Source of the DNA: Paraspadella gotoi
Lineage: Eukaryota; Chaetognatha
Length of the DNA: 64,000 nucleotides
Direction of reading: 5' to 3'
Assembly (NCBI GenBank): GCA_051294375.1
Contig: CM119270.1
Location: 3,343,436-3,407,435 of the forward strand
The notes beneath the pieces are model-generated. The model was not told the DNA's origin. It searched no databases and saw nothing but the letters and a program-made list of their open reading frames with translations. Positions 13,957 through 25,265 of the stretch are shown one piece after another. A program made the translations under genes and the position numbers. Every line of letters begins with the position of its first letter. Positions within the stretch are counted from its first letter, which is position 1.

Positions 13957-14180
13957 GTAAAGGAGGAAGGCAGAGAGGTAAGGGAGGAAGGCAGAGAGGT
14001 AAGGGAGGAGGCAGAGAGGTTAAGGGAGGAAGGCAGAGAGGGTAAGGGAGGAAGGCAGAGAGGTAAGGGAGGAAGGCAGAGAGGTAAGGGAGGAAGGCAG
14101 AGAGGTAAAGGGAGGAAGGCAGAGAGGTAAAGGGAGGAAGGCAGAGAGGTAAGGGAGGAAGGCAGAGAGGTAAGGGCGGG
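13937..14180 (+). repeat. 21-bp minisatellite carrying tandem 5' splice sites
   Basis: About 11 units of roughly 21 bases (GAGGTAAGGGAGGAAGGCAGA) begin in the last codons of BTB exon C. At least nine units contain GAG|GTAA(A/G)G, a near-consensus 5' splice site. The first four junctions are in frame, each adding about seven residues (EEGREVR type); single-base changes shift frame further along. The short peptide reading through is Glu/Gly/Arg-rich. Confidence 0.85.
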
Positions 14181-14413
14181 GAGGGTGAGTTTAAAAAATC
14201 CTACGCAATTCGTAAAACATAACGAGTAAATATGGTAAATAGTAAATTTAACAGTTGGCAAATTAGTAAATTATGCAAGTTTTGTCAACGAGAAGTAACA
14301 AAGAATGTTTCGTAATGAAGACTTTGTCACTCAGCCACCCTTGATCACCCCAAACCCCTTGATCACCCCCAAACCCCTTGATCACCCCAAACACCCCCTT
14401 CCTCTTCCTTAAG

Positions 14414-17400
14414 GTTCCCCGGAACTCCTGGTCAAGCCTCGAAGTCTCCGACGAGGGCGTCGTCGACGAAGTCCACCCTGTCGACGACCGCCTCGCCAAA
14501 ATGACCATCTCCGAACGGCACAAGCAGCAGCTGCAGCAACTTCACCAAAAACCTACGCAGCAGCAATCGCCGCAGCAGGCCGAGTTCAAGAAGCGCGTCT
14601 CGGGCGAGGAGCCGCTTCCGCCGCCTCTCTCGGTGGCGGACAACTGGGGCGATCAAGGGATTCCCTTTAAGAAAAGAAGAGGATCGAGTCTTGAAGGAAT
14701 GGTGCGGACAACGCCGAGGCAAGAGATAATCGAAAGTGGAGGCGGAGTGTCCTCTTCCTCCTCTCTCGCCTATCGGTCACGAGATGACGCCGATTCTTTC
14801 GATTCCATCGACAATGACGCCGCCGCAGCAGCCGCCGCAGCAGCCTCCGCCGCCGCAGCAGCCTCCGCCGCCGCGGCAGCCGTCGCATCAGCCGACGCCG
14901 AACGCGCCTTCAAAAGTCGCGCCGGTGGGCGTGGCGGCGCGTCTCGTCCCCTCGTCAAGCAGGACAGTTTCGACGAAGAGATGGAAGAAGACGTGACGGA
15001 GGCATCGGCGGCGCTTCTCTCCATGAAGGATGCGGTCACGCGTGGCGGCGGAATGTACGTGGAACGTCGTCCGGAGGCGGAGGCGGTCTCTCGGCTGAAG
15101 ACGGCGTCGGAAGCGGAGGCTTTCGCTGGCCAGCAGCACCAGTTCGAGCACGTCGTCCCGTCGACGCGATCCGAAGCGGGCGGCGCGAGGGAGTTCCCGG
15201 CGAGACACGCTCAACCCCTCGCCCAAGCGGGTCGCGTTCCTTCTCATCGCGATCACATCTTCGGCGTCTGCCCTCCTCGTCTGCCGATGGTGTCGGAAGA
15301 GAGCCGCGGCGACGATCCCGCAGCCGCCCTTCAGCAACAGCAGCACGCCCACGGAGCCACGCCCATTCTCAAGCGAGCGCTGCAGCACGTTCGCCCGCCG
15401 CCGTTGGGCAGCCTCCCGAGCAGCGCCAGCAGCGGCTACGGCAGCATGACGCTGCCGCATTTCTCCAGCCAAGGCGAGGGCCATTCCGGTTTGACGAGAT
15501 GCGCGTCTTTCCGTCAGCCGGAAGTGGCGCTGGCGATGGAGATCGGCGGCGGTGGCGGCGGCGCGGAATCGTCGGCTTCTCATCCCCGCGTCGGATCATC
15601 GCCGACCGGCGCGCCGCGTCCGACTAAACAGCAGCAGCATCACGTCCTGCTCAAGCATAACGGCCGCAGCCTTTCGGCCGAGAGTCTCCTGTTGCCGATA
15701 GAGGGGGCTCCAAAGAGATCGTCCAGAGGAGACAGAGGCGACGCCGTCCACAACGCGGTCATCGACGCGTCCTTCGCCGCCATCGCCGGACGAGGGGATC
15801 TCCGTTCCGTCGCCGAAGGATCGTCCCGAATGCCTCGCCAAAGGTCTCACCCGATAATGCGGCTGCCGAGCGGCCATTCCGCCGCTAACAACAACAACAA
15901 CGGTCCTTCGGGCGCCGCGGAATCCGAGGTGCGACAAACGAAAGCCACCCCAAGCTTTCCTTGCCGATTTCGAAAGTGTTCGGAGTCGTTCTACTACTTG
16001 ACGGACACTTGGGAGCACGAGCGTCAAGATCACGACCTCAAGTGCGATCTCTGCCACGGAACCTTCCGCTATCATGAAGCGCTGTTCGATCACAAGAAAA
16101 AGGAGCACAACTGGACGCCGGCGTCGACGAGCGCTTTCGCGCCGGTCCTGGCCCTCGCCTCGGCGCCCTACGATCTCACGGCGAAGACGGCGGCCAGAGG
16201 GCGTGCCGCGGACGGCGAAGTCAAATCCCCTCCAATCGGAACAAGTCTTCAACATCATCGTCCACAGCAACATCAGCCGCCAGAGATTCCCGCTCATCAT
16301 CATCATCTGCCGTCGATCGCCTCGCGCCCGAGGTCTCCGCCCGCTTACAGGATGGGGTTGCCGATGGAGATCGAGAGGCAGCAACAACAACAACAGCAGC
16401 TGCTGCTGCAACAACATCATCAACAGCACGAGGCGCTCAATTTGAAGACGAGCGTTTCCCCCAAATTTAGTCGCCATGACGACAAGCCGGGCCCCGCCCC
16501 TTACGGCTCGCCCCTTTCGGTCCAGATTCCATCGCGGGCCGTCTACCCCATGAAGAGAGTCCAATCAAAGCCGGAGAATGTTCCGACACCCCAGCAGCCG
16601 GCCGAGGAACCCGGCGGCAGCCATCGCTTCTCCAGCATCGACACCATTATCGATCAGCTCAACGACATCACCTGCAATCGATGCGGCATGGCCTTTCGCT
16701 ACATGACCGACCTGCAGGAACACGTGACCCAGGTTCACACCTTTTCGGGTCACATGCCCGTCTCGCTCAAGCAGGCCGTCCTCACCTCCTCGCTGGTCAA
16801 AGACAATCCCTCCTACCGCAAAGAGAGAATGAAATGGCGCATCCAAGGTCCGAACAAAAACTCCGACGCTCAACAGCAACCGGCAGTTCAACAGCAACAA
16901 CAACCCCATCATCTTCACCTTCAAGAGTCGATCTCTTCGTCATCCTCGTCGCCCTCGACCGATCCGGCCGCCGGGGCTCATCTCAGCCCTCGCGGCGAAC
17001 CCCATTCCCCTTCGAACTTGAGCCCGTCGCAGGCCGGGCCGCCCGCGGGTCAGCCTCCCGTGCTGGCCACTCTGAGCCCCGTGCCGAGCGCGAGCCCGCT
17101 GCCCTCGCCCCCGTCGACTTCGGGGAATCCCTCTACGGGCGTTGTACATACGAGCCATCCCTTCGGTCTCGGTCCGCTGCCCCATTCCGCCGTCCGCGTT
17201 TCACCTTATTCCTCCTCGGCCGATTCCTCCGCCTCTCCCTCTTCGGTGTCGTCTCCTCCTCCTCCTCCTCTATCACGTGACCTCCACTCCGCCGTGCCTA
17301 GCAGTAGTTCTCCCGCTCATCCTCCTCTCTCTCCTCCTCCTCCTCTTCCTCCTAAGACTTCCTCCTTCGCCTTCTCCCCCTCTCGTTCCTCTTCCTCCTC

Positions 17401-17527
17401 CGCCTCCTCCACGGATCCGCCTTCTAGCGGCGGCGCCCCGCCGGCGACGCCAGGCGGCGACGCCGGCGTAGAAGCGATGGAAGCGAACGACGCCGACGAA
17501 AACGGCGCCGAGGCGTCGAGTGCCTGA
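14414..17527 (+). CDS. last exon of the BTB zinc-finger protein: three C2H2 fingers, low-complexity flanks
   Basis: Acceptor TTCCTTAAG (to 14,413) is phase 0, in register with BTB exon C. The frame is open for 1,037 codons to TGA at 17,525-17,527. Using codons counted from 14,378, a poly-Ala tract lies near residue 150 and Gln/His-rich runs follow. A C2H2 pair begins near residue 529: the first finger is C-x4-C-x12-H-x4-H (CRFRKC...HERQDH), the second C-x2-C-x12-H-x4-H (CDLC...HKKKEH). A third finger (CNRC...HVTQVH) lies near 766, and a Ser/Pro-rich tail closes the protein. The wide spacing of the fingers and the C-x4-C variant are unusual. With BTB upstream, this reads as a nuclear sequence-specific regulator, total about 1,350 residues. 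I do not recognise the orthologue. Confidence 0.93.
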   Translation, partial: VPRNSWSSLEVSDEGVVDEVHPVDDRLAKMTISERHKQQLQQLHQKPTQQQSPQQAEFKKRVSGEEPLPPPLSVADNWGDQGIPFKKRRGSSLEGMVRTTPRQEIIESGGGVSSSSSLAYRSRDDADSFDSIDNDAAAAAAAAASAAAAASAAAAAVASADAERAFKSRAGGRGGASRPLVKQDSFDEEMEEDVTEASAALLSMKDAVTRGGGMYVERRPEAEAVSRLKTASEAEAFAGQQHQFEHVVPSTRSEAGGAREFPARHAQPLAQAGRVPSHRDHIFGVCPPRLPMVSEESRGDDPAAALQQQQHAHGATPILKRALQHVRPPPLGSLPSSASSGYGSMTLPHFSSQGEGHSGLTRCASFRQPEVALAMEIGGGGGGAESSASHPRVGSSPTGAPRPTKQQQHHVLLKHNGRSLSAESLLLPIEGAPKRSSRGDRGDAVHNAVIDASFAAIAGRGDLRSVAEGSSRMPRQRSHPIMRLPSGHSAANNNNNGPSGAAESEVRQTKATPSFPCRFRKCSESFYYLTDTWEHERQDHDLKCDLCHGTFRYHEALFDHKKKEHNWTPASTSAFAPVLALASAPYDLTAKTAARGRAADGEVKSPPIGTSLQHHRPQQHQPPEIPAHHHHLPSIASRPRSPPAYRMGLPMEIERQQQQQQQLLLQQHHQQHEALNLKTSVSPKFSRHDDKPGPAPYGSPLSVQIPSRAVYPMKRVQSKPENVPTPQQPAEEPGGSHRFSSIDTIIDQLNDITCNRCGMAFRYMTDLQEHVTQVHTFSGHMPVSLKQAVLTSSLVKDNPSYRKERMKWRIQGPNKNSDAQQQPAVQQQQQPHHLHLQESISSSSSSPSTDPAAGAHLSPRGEPHSPSNLSPSQAGPPAGQPPVLATLSPVPSASPLPSPPSTSGNPSTGVVHTSHPFGLGPLPHSAVRVSPYSSSADSSASPSSVSSPPPPPLSRDLHSAVPSSSSPAHPPLSPPPPLPPKTSSFAFSPSRSSSSSASSTDPPSSGGAPPATPGGDAGVEAMEANDADENGAEASSA

Positions 17528-18240
17528 AGAGCGTTATGGGGGGGCGGTGGTACGTTGGAGGTGGACGGAGATCTTGAAGGAACTTGGTTTGCAAAAATAT
17601 TTTTAAACAAATTTTTTTTTGATGGAAAAACTTTTACAAAAATTAATGATGAGAATAATTAATTGAAATGAATCTCTGAAAAAAAAAAATCTTAAAAATT
17701 TCTGATTAGAATAATAAATTTTATCGAACTTTAGGCTTAGAAACTATATATTTTTTTCCATAATTTTAAATTTAGCTATGTTTGCCGATCGATCGGTTTT
17801 CAATCGTTTCGCACGGTCTAGTACGAGAGGGTGTGACGCAGATGGGGGACAGAGTCAATCGCGAGTCATTCCGACTCCGTCTCTCGATCCTCGAGATGGG
17901 GATAAAACAAAACAAAACAAAACACAACAAAACAAAAAACAAAAACAAAACAAAAACACAAAAAACCACACAACCGCGTTTCACAGTCTTGAAAAAAACA
18001 AAAGACAATCTACGCGCTTTTTTTATTTTTTTTTCTCGTTTTTTTTTCTCTCTGTGTTAAATTTACAAAAATTTAAAAAGTTCGCTTTCCATCGACGTTC
18101 GGTGCTGATAAACATTAAAAAGTTAATTATGACGGTTTTTTTTTTAAATTTTATTAATAAAAAGGTTTTTGTGCCTTCAAAATGCCGGAGGTCGATTTGG
18201 AACGCGCCATCAATTGTCTCTCTCTTCCCCCGATGCCTAC
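17528..18240 (+). other. 3' UTR/flank of the BTB gene
   Basis: AT-rich sequence after the stop. AATAAA occurs at 17,713-17,718 as the first candidate polyadenylation signal. An (AAAAC)n tract lies at about 17,906-17,960. No other coding signal is seen. Confidence 0.5.
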
Positions 18241-18257
18241 ACAGTTGATTCTTTAGT

Positions 18258-18260
18258 TTC

Positions 18261-18303
<43 letters not shown>

Positions 18304-18980
18304 TCTCACTTTTTCTCGTGGTAAACTCATTCGATGTCGCGAAAGTTAGAAAACTTTTATTGTTGTTGCGTTTGTTCATTTCAATTTTCTAACAAAAGAG
18401 AATCATTTCCTCTCCTCTCTCTATCTCTCACACTCTATCTCTCTCCCTCCGTCTCTCTCTTTATCTCTCTTTTTTTTTTCGATCCCTTGATCAAACGCTT
18501 ATGTTTCACAAAGATCTTATTTATTGACAATCTTTTTACAAAAACAAAAAATAGTTCATATCGTTTGTTGCGGATCTAGACTCCAGTGGCCTTGTGACGA
18601 ATCCGAAACTCACTCAATTCTCATCACTCGCTCTCTCTCTCTCGCTCTCCCTCTCTCTCCTCTTTTTCCTCTTTTTTGTTTCACTCTCCCATCTTTCTTC
18701 CTGCTCTCACCTTCTCACCCTTTATTCAGAAACGATTGAAGCTAAAATTTTTTTCTCTCTGTCTCTCTTTCCCTAGCTCCCCCACTCTTTCATTGCCTAA
18801 ACGAAATTAACTGAATTAACACAGATTTTTCTCTAGTTCTCTCTCTCTCACTCCTTCCCTCCCTCTCTCTCTCTCTCTCTCTCTCCCTCTCCCTCTCTCT
18901 CGCTCTCTGTCCTCGTTTCCTCCAATTGAGCACTTAACGACTCCTCTCCAACCTGCTTTTCTCTCATTAGGAATTAGCAA

Positions 18981-19063
<83 letters not shown>
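18258..19063. repeat. CT-dinucleotide-rich block
   Basis: Several interrupted CT arrays lie at 18,258-18,308, about 18,395-18,470, about 18,630-18,660 and 18,840-18,907, ending with an almost pure array at 18,980-19,063. The Ser/Leu-rich frames across it are not genes. Confidence 0.9.
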
Positions 19064-19066
<3 letters not shown>

Positions 19067-20560
19067 TTGTCCCCCCTTCAGCCGGCTAGTCATGTTCTTC
19101 GAACTCAGTATTAACAATAGAATCTTTTTTTTGAACAAAATCATCCAGATTTCGTTGTTGCCAAATTTTCTGATTCTACTTTTCTTTTTTTTTTCTGTTG
19201 AAAAATTGTCCTTCCGTCGATTCGCTTAGTCGTAGTTGAATTATATGTCGAAAGTATCTATTGTCACGTTTTGTTAATTTTTATTTCTTGTCAAGGACGA
19301 CTAGGAAAAGTTTAGATAGATTACTTATTACTTGCCGTGGCAGAATTTATAGCAAAGCAATCGGATTACTTTATTTAAAATCTGACACTGAATAAAGTTT
19401 ATATAATATAAAGACTAAAAAGTCTACAGGCGTGCATGGACGCTATTTTCTGATGTTTCACAAGAAGTTTAATCAGACTTTCAGAAGTAATAAGCCGGTT
19501 AAACTAGTAAGTTGAATATGGTATTATACTACAGTCCAAAAGCGCAATGAATGTCCGACCAAGAAAACCAAAACTATCTTTGTAAAAAAACTAACTGACG
19601 TTCTATCGTAAAGAATTGTAACGACAAAGGATTTTATTTCTTACAGGGCGAGTGTAAGGGATTGTGGTTCTATTCAAAAAAAATTTACAGCACGTCGTAT
19701 CGGTTTTTCAAATTCCGGGTTAAAATCAAATAAAATCTATGGCGGTAGAGACACAAATTGGATTCCGTAACAAATAGACAACTCTGATTTCTTTTTTTTA
19801 AAATGCACCCAAAAAAAAAGAAAAAAATATTAAACGAATTAAAACATAAAATCAAGGGACAACAAGATTTCGTTTCTAGTTTTGTTTTGTTTTTTTATTA
19901 ATTTTTCGGTGAAAAACGGAAAAGCATCAAAAAACTGTATTTACTTCTTTGTTTTTTATACATAACTGACAGATTAGTGGGTCTGCACTTATTATCACTT
20001 TGTCGCAATAGTACTTTTTATGAGAGACTTTTTTCAAAAAAAAAAAAAAAGTAAACTTCACATTTAAGTTAAAAACTTAAAAAAAAGTTAAAATAAAACC
20101 GTAGAATCGTGTCACCCACTAGAAAACGTCGCTCACAATCACAATCATGTTCAAATTTAACCAGTGAAACGAAACTAAATTCGATTATTATCTGGAACGG
20201 CTAAGAAATTCTCCTATCGCGTGTCGTGATCATTTCGTGATGACGTCATCAATTGTCTTTTAAGTTTTAGACGACGTCATTTCATCTCATTTGACGTCAA
20301 AAGGAGACGTCAAAGGTTCGTGCGACTTTTCGTTGCGAGGATCGCACCGACGATGGCGCTCGTCTCGGCGAACGCACGACGGCGTCGGCGGCGAAAGGCA
20401 TCTGGAGAAAGAAAGAATTTGCAGATGCTTACTTTTTTTATGTGTATTTAAAATGACAAGTACTTGAGGCGACTTACGACCGGTCTCTGGCACTATTTTC
20501 CGAAAGCGTTCCATTTATGTTTCTAATACTTGAATTGAATTTTAATCTAAATATTTGATC
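19064..20560. other. intergenic/3' region, no gene seen
   Basis: AT-rich single-copy-looking DNA. AATAAA lies at 19,391-19,396 (a possible distal poly(A) signal of the plus-strand gene). Perfect TGACGTCA sites lie at 20,241-20,248 and 20,292-20,299. No credible coding frame. Confidence 0.5.
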
Positions 20561-20574
20561 TTAATCCTTTAACA

Positions 20575-20940
20575 AATATTCAATCCATTTCATAACCTTA
20601 ATCCTTAACTTTTATATTTAACCATAATCTTTATCCATAACCTTAATCTTAAACCATAACCCAATAATCTTTATCCATAACCTTAATCTTAAACCTTAAC
20701 CCTATAATCTTTATCCATAATCTTAATCTTAAACCTTAACCCTATAATCTCTATACATAACCTTAATCTTAAACCTTAACCCTATGATCTTTATCCATAA
20801 CCTTAATCTTAAACCTTAACCCTATAATCTCTATCCATAATCTTAATCTTAAACCTTAACCCTATTCCTTAACAAAATGTTTAACCGAATCCCTGATCCT
20901 TCCCCTAACCTTTATCCCTAACCTCTTAACCTTTAAATCT
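20575..20940. repeat. 40-bp minisatellite with telomere-like CCCTAA/CCTTAA cores
   Basis: About six units of CATAACCTTAATCTTAAACC followed by TTAACCCTATAATCTTTATC, flanked by degenerate CCTTAACC/CCCTAACC. It resembles (TTAGGG)n on the minus strand but is strongly diverged, so it is interstitial and not a chromosome end. Confidence 0.8.
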
Positions 20941-21177
20941 TGATTTAATTCTGAATTCAATCAAAGGAGCCTCACGCTCTACGCAGAAAATATGACCATT
21001 GGGCAATTTACCTTTTGTCACACGGATTCGATACAAGTCCGGACATCTTTTCGGTCACGTCGGACGCAAGCGCCAAACCTTTTCGTCAACTACCAAATAT
21101 TCATTTAACATTTTCAATTTATTCATTTTTTTTAAAACTTATTAATTTTTAATTTCGAGGTTTTCGAGCGGGACACG

Positions 21178-21180
<3 letters not shown>

Positions 21181-21227
<47 letters not shown>
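21181..21227. repeat. poly(T) tract
   Basis: About 47 T in a row, possibly the tail of a minus-strand retroposed element. No body could be recognised. Confidence 0.85.
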
Positions 21228-21230
<3 letters not shown>

Positions 21231-21461
21231 TAGCACATTTATTGTCGTCGTAATTTATCAATTTTTTTTTATTATCCTTTGGCGGTGACGTGGTTCCAAT
21301 AATAGCGGGATACAAACAAAAACAAACAAACAAACAGAAAAACAGTATTTTTTTTCAATCTTCAGTATAGAAGGTTGGACGAAATAGTTTTCTTTATAAT
21401 AATTTTTTTTTTCTACAACATAGCACATAAATTATGTGTGATCGAGAGAGAGAAAGAGAGG

Positions 21462-21532
21462 TTGTTGTTGTTGTTGTAGTCGTTGTCGGATAAGTCGTCG
21501 TCGTCGTCGTCGTCGTCGTCGTTGTGGTTTTT
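21462..21532. repeat. (GTT)n/(GTC)n trinucleotide tract
   Basis: GTTGTTGTT followed by GTCGTCGTC units with few interruptions. Confidence 0.85.
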
Positions 21533-22184
21533 ATTTTTTCGCGATGGACAGTAGAGCGGAGAGAGAAGCATAAAATATTTTTAACATTTATCCAATTCTT
21601 TTCTTCCAACGCCTTTTGTTTTGTTTTTTAGTTTTGTTACTTAACAGGAGATGTCACTCTTTATGCGTCTTAACTTTAAACAAAAGACGGAGAAGTCACG
21701 AACGAATTTGGAAGAAAAGTCGATGTGAAATTTTTCTTTTAGCCGTGATTAATGTTGTTTTTTTAAATTTATATTTTAACGTTTTGAAGAAGAAACGAGA
21801 TATGCATCTTTCGAAATAAATGGTGGGCGAAACAGCGTCGATCATGTTTTTAGCGGCGAACGGGAGTAGTATTTTTGGTTTTGAACGTGAGTTCATTTAA
21901 TTATTTTTTCACGCGGTTTTTTTTTTTTAAATATTCTCTCCTTTTTAAATTCGAGTCACATGTTTTTTTCAAGGTCATCGTAGTTGTCGTCGTCGTCTCG
22001 GTCGTCGTTGTTCTGTCAAAAGACGTGGTAATATTTTCTAAAGCTAAAAGAGGGAGCAGCGGAGAATTTTTTTTTTTTAAGTCACAGAAGAAGAGAAACT
22101 TTTTTTGACGATGGAGTTTTCATTTTAAATTGGGGGGAGCAGCATTGGAGGGAAAAGAAGCAGAAGAAAAAAGAAGAAGAAGAA

Positions 22185-22250
<66 letters not shown>

Positions 22251-23065
22251 GGTGGGGTGGGGAGGGGAGGAAGAGGGCGCATTGAAAGTCGACGCATTTC
22301 GTTACAATTTAAAAAAAAAAAGATAAATTAATTGTAAAATAAATTGTATGGACTAGTGGCGTTTTGAGAAATAGAAACTAGTGGAGGCTGCTGGGAAAAA
22401 AAGGGGGCGCTAGTGTATGTGAAAGAGAGAGGGATAGTCAAAAGAGAGAGAGAGAGGAAGAGGGAGAAGAGAAACATTTTCGTGTGAAAGAAAAGACTGG
22501 ACAAATACTAATCACAATTTATGGACTGTAAAAAAAATAATTAAAATCTGTTGTTTTAGCCTAATGGAAAAATTAAGAAAACTAATAAAAAGTATGTATT
22601 CGTGTTGGAGGGGCAGGTAGGTGGGAGAGAGAGAGAGAGGGAAAGAGAGAGAGAGAGAGCGAGAGAGAGGGAAAGAGAGAGAGAGAGAGAAAGTGTGAGA
22701 AAGGGAAGATAGAAAGACAAAGACGGACAAAACACATAAAGGCCGTTGTTTTTTTTTTTATTTCAATTCATTTCATTTTTTTTATCCATGCGAGCAAAAA
22801 AAAAAGTTTGACAACTGCACTTTTGTCTCAAATTATTTTTTTTTTTGTGTTTATATTTTCGTCGCGGGCGAAATGTTTTTTTCAAACTCCCTCTACAGTT
22901 TTTTTGTATATTTCTATTTTTAGCACAGTGATTCGTAGCGACGTTTTTAATCGTTTCATTTTAGCACAGGGTTTTTTTTATTTTCTTTCTGGATGGTATC
23001 TTTTTTTTTTTGCTCAAACGCCCCCTGGCGAACGGAATCGACGTTGAATGATAGAGACGCCATCT
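21533..23065. other. 3' flank of the PPP2R5 gene, no gene seen
   Basis: T-rich and purine-rich low-complexity DNA with (GA)n arrays at 22,188-22,249 and about 22,625-22,690. It may hold the 3' UTR of the minus-strand PPP2R5 gene. Many TTTATT motifs (AATAAA on the minus strand) prevent choosing a poly(A) site. Confidence 0.4.
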
Positions 23066-23204
23066 CGTTATTAGGAAGCGAATTTAAATCGATCCGTTTT
23101 TGCTTCGCCGGTCGCGGAATTTTGAGGGGGGGGGTGGAAGATGGAGGGGCGTGGACAAAGGGGGTTGGCGTCTTGGTCGGCGGGTGGGGTGTTGAATGGC
23201 GGGT

Positions 23205-23265
<61 letters not shown>

Positions 23266-23853
23266 TGGGAAATTAAAAATCTTCTTTTGATCTTCGAAGA
23301 AAAATAGTATTTTTGTTTCTATTTTTATTTTTATTTTTTATTCTTTCGTTTTCTTTTTTCAAATTTAGAGAGACGAGGAAAAAGAGAGAGAGAGAGACGT
23401 CGAGTCGTTTTCAGAGAGGGAGAGAGAAAGATAACGCAATTTAATCGCTAGCAACAGAAAACTGCGCAATTATTTTGTTCGACAATTTTCTATTTCTTTT
23501 TCCAAAAAATATTCGAAGAGTAAAAATGATAGAAGAAATTCCCAGCTGACCAAAGAAAAAAAAAGAAAAAAAAAAGAAAAAAGAAAAAAAAAGAAAAAAA
23601 AGAAAAAAAAGAAACACCTTCGCACTCATTTGTTTTGTTTTTTCAGTCTTTTGGCGATTCTTTTTTGTTTTGTTTTTTTCGTCGTAGTTTTTTTTGTTGT
23701 CGTTTTCTTTTTGTTTATCTTCGTATTCCTCGTCTCTTCCTCTTTTCCTCCTTCGACTCCCTCTCATTCTCTCTCTCTCTCTCTCTCTTCTCTCTGCTCT
23801 CTCTCCCCACCGTCGCCGCGAATCCAATTTGTTTTCCTTTCTCCTTTTTTTTT

Positions 23854-24192
23854 TCAAGCGCTGCCGTTCATGAAGGAGTTTTGCTTGTTCTTGTTGTTGG
23901 CCACTTGCATTTGCTCCAATCGACGCCAAAGCTCCTCTCGCTCCTTCTCCTTCTTCTTCTCCTTCTGCCGCTCGGGCTTGTAGTTGCTGGTGAGCTCGTC
24001 GAAGAGTTTCCCGTTCATCTCCATGAAGGACTTGAGGACGTTGTAGACGAGGGCGACGATCGTCTGGTTCCAATGCTCCTTCGAGATGCGATACAGAGGA
24101 GCGAACATGATCGGCATCACCACCGCAGAATTCTCCTCGATCAGGGACATGATGTACTCGTTGTTCCAAAAGTAGAGGGCGCGCTCAGCCAC
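23854..24192 (-). CDS. PPP2R5: PP2A regulatory subunit B56, last coding exon
   Basis: Acceptor CCCGCCAG lies just above 24,192 on the minus strand. The exon is 112 codons plus TGA. It begins [21 protein letters not shown] and continues through [20 protein letters not shown] and a highly charged helix [15 protein letters not shown], all diagnostic of B56-family C-termini. SLIEEN and the KEKEREELW helix resemble the epsilon/widerborst branch more than alpha-delta. B56 subunits are HEAT-like solenoids that bind the PP2A A/C core and recruit LxxIxE-motif substrates. The tail after the charged helix is short and Asn/Gln-rich. The antisense copy at 45,717-46,050 differs by indels. Confidence 0.95.
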   Translation of the reverse strand: MAERALYFWNNEYIMSLIEENSAVVMPIMFAPLYRISKEHWNQTIVALVYNVLKSFMEMNGKLFDELTSNYKPERQKEKKKEKEREELWRRLEQMQVANNKNKQNSFMNGSA

Positions 24193-24567
24193 CTGGCGGG
24201 GTTTGGGGGGGGGGAGGGTGGCGGAAGGAAGATTGCGTGGAACGCAGGGGAGGAAAAAGAGAAAAGTTCATTTTTGATATTACATTTTCAATTATAGGGG
24301 TCATTTTTTGTAGAATCGAAACATTCTTTGAAATATTAGACCAGGTGTGTATGGGAGTGAATAAAGTCGGCTGTGAGAGAGTATTGACTGAAGGCTTGCA
24401 AAGGCCTGCTAAGCTATTATCATGGACTGGCACGGACTCCAATGGGGCGCGTACCCAGAGAAGAGAAAATTCTGGGTGATGGCTTCAGGCGGGTGGGATT
24501 AGTTCCCACTGGTTTCGCGTTTTTGAATGTAGTCCAAGTAGTAAACCACTTCAATCAGAAAAGAAAG

Positions 24568-24715
24568 AAACAAGAGCGGTAATTCCAATGTGTTGTGCCG
24601 CAGTGACACAGTGATCACATCATATGACTTGATATGACATGACATGACTAAAAAAAAACTTTATTTATTTATGACATGCACCGCTTCAAAATTCCGTCTT
24701 TTATTCTTTATAGTT
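24568..24715. repeat. dispersed repeat, copy 1 (others at 45,240-45,350 and 62,222-62,342)
   Basis: Shares ACAAGA(G/A)CGGTAATTCCAA and TGTGTTG...CAC, then CATGACTA...TTT and TTATGACATGCAC, then TCAAAATTCCGTCTTTTATT with 62.2 kb, which lies outside the palindrome. This is therefore a genuine interspersed repeat of at least 130 bases. The unit probably extends leftwards to about 24,340. Confidence 0.75.
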
Positions 24716-24862
24716 TTAGGAATTCTTGAAGGTGGCGCTAGCAGTCCCTTAGATTTGAGGTTTTTTCTGTCTTAACAAATGAGCTATCAGCATATTATAT
24801 GCATTTTTAACGTAAGTGGGACGGACCGACAGACCGACCGAAAAGTGACTTATATAGTCGCT

Positions 24863-24878
24863 CCGCGAGTACTCGCGG
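24863..24878. other. 16-bp perfect palindrome CCGCGAGTACTCGCGG
   Basis: Self-complementary and GC-rich in an AT-rich intron, preceded by a (GACC)n-like stretch. The mirrored site near 45,051-45,066 is imperfect. Confidence 0.6.
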
Positions 24879-25207
24879 CGCAACTTAAAATTCTAAAGGT
24901 AGTACGTTGGTTCAATTTGGGCGGGAAATCTGAGTTAATCGACCATCAGCCTCTCTCCCTCGATAGAACGACCATACAGTAAGGTGGGGAAGGGAGAGGA
25001 AGCGTCGAAGGTTAGAGATCCTCCCGAAATCTCTCACTTCTCTTTCCCGCGGTTAATGTAAAAGATAGATTCTTAGAACAATATATGATTTATATTATAT
25101 ATAATAATATATAATTCATAACCTGAGTCCCACTCCTACATTAACATTCTTCTGGTCTCTCTATCTTAAAGGACATTTACTCTGGGAAGTGGGAATGAAC
25201 TGCGTCG

Positions 25208-25265
25208 GCCAAGGGCCAAGGGCCAAGGGCCAAGGGCCAAGGGCCAAGGGCCAAGGGCCAAGGGG
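25208..25265. repeat. (GCCAAGG)n heptamer array
   Basis: Eight tandem copies of a 7-bp unit. The mirrored copy (about 44,670-44,725) is scrambled by deletions. Confidence 0.9.
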
